A stretch of 64,000 nt of DNA from Porphyromonadaceae bacterium UBA7207 (GTDB taxonomy: Bacteria > Bacteroidota > Bacteroidia > Bacteroidales > Muribaculaceae), in NCBI GenBank assembly GCA_002490635.1, contig DKUJ01000042.1, positions 1-64,000 on the forward strand, written 5' to 3'. A program made the position numbers and the translations under genes. Below, piece after piece: positions 63,842 to 64,000 of the stretch (positions are counted from its first letter, which is position 1; every line of letters begins with the position of its first letter). The notes under the pieces were generated by a model that was given only the letters and a program-made list of their open reading frames with translations, searched no databases and had not been told where the DNA came from.

Positions 63842-64000
63842 ATGAAAAGCATCAAACCCGGCATCCGCCAACCACGCGCCGCCATAGCCGGCCATCTCGC
63901 GGCCCTTGCGGCCGTGGCCATGTGGGGATATTCGTTCGTTTCCTCGAGAGAATTGCTTATCAATGAACTGGGGCCGGTGCAGATTTATGTGCTCCGCTTC
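63842..64000 (+). CDS. EamA/DMT-superfamily transporter, partial (5' end only)
   Basis: The first 53 codons are present; the gene continues past the right edge. After a basic N-terminus comes a first membrane helix GHLAALAAVAMWGYSFVSSR and the EamA hallmark ELGPVQIYVLRF. These 10-helix inner membrane proteins export amino acids, nucleobases or drugs; the substrate cannot be given from this fragment. A promoter with perfect spacing lies directly upstream. Confidence 0.82.
   Translation, partial: MKSIKPGIRQPRAAIAGHLAALAAVAMWGYSFVSSRELLINELGPVQIYVLRF

Overview
The window reads as chromosomal DNA of a GC-rich member of the Bacteroidales, most likely Muribaculaceae-like. This placement is inferred from gene content, not from a marker-gene search. 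The signs are a SusC/SusD pair, a Mfa/Fim-type (type V pilus) operon with DUF3575 and DUF3868 genes, C-terminal domains resembling type IX secretion signals, DUF4492 next to cytochrome bd, a methylmalonyl-CoA epimerase/carboxyltransferase pair, and many promoters of the Bacteroidetes form TTTG or TTG, about 19 nt, TAnnTTTG. Coding is dense, with many 4-nt ATGA overlaps. No tRNA, rRNA, CRISPR array, prophage, integrase or transposase gene was seen.

Layout. 1-0.8 kb: the end of a propionate/succinate-pathway module (mce, partial mmdA; minus strand). 1.1-10.6 kb: rplS, asd with an overlapping CPA2 antiporter, a secreted phosphodiester glycosidase, a YfhO-type membrane protein and a small orphan protein. 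10.6-16.4 kb: an isolated SusC/SusD pair with a long leader and a perfect terminator. 16.4-16.9 kb: a MITE-like nested palindrome. 16.9-23.3 kb: dnaK (minus), two tandem HTH genes, a ROK glucokinase, rplU-rpmA and metK. 23.3-29.6 kb: a prmA/outer-membrane-protein/OmpA-TPR lipoprotein operon, divergent from a fur/purA/DUF1015 operon. 29.7-36.1 kb: fabG, an SGNH hydrolase, a GHL10 glycosidase, gluQ and an acetyltransferase. 36.1-43.2 kb: a K+-channel-like protein, htpG, and an outer-membrane-protein/tsaD/cinA/phytase-like phosphatase operon. 43.4-53.6 kb: a six-gene fimbrial operon. 53.9-59.2 kb: ygiQ-uvrB and a GYF-CD225/DUF2752 pair. 59.3-63.6 kb: an ompA, DUF4492, cydA, cydB, yigZ operon. The start of an EamA transporter gene lies at the right edge.

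The most interesting regulatory signals are these. The metK leader can fold into a multi-helix domain, a competing antiterminator, and a terminator whose eight-T run lies one base before the first in-frame ATG; I do not recognise it as a known SAM riboswitch. Both chaperone genes, dnaK and htpG, lack an obvious housekeeping -7 box but carry sigma-54-like -24/-12 elements. A perfect terminator sits inside the fimbrial operon just after the major subunit gene and could set subunit ratios. A perfect palindrome lies just downstream of the uvrB promoter, where an SOS operator would be expected. An accessory fimbrial protein ends in two OCRE-like tyrosine repeats.
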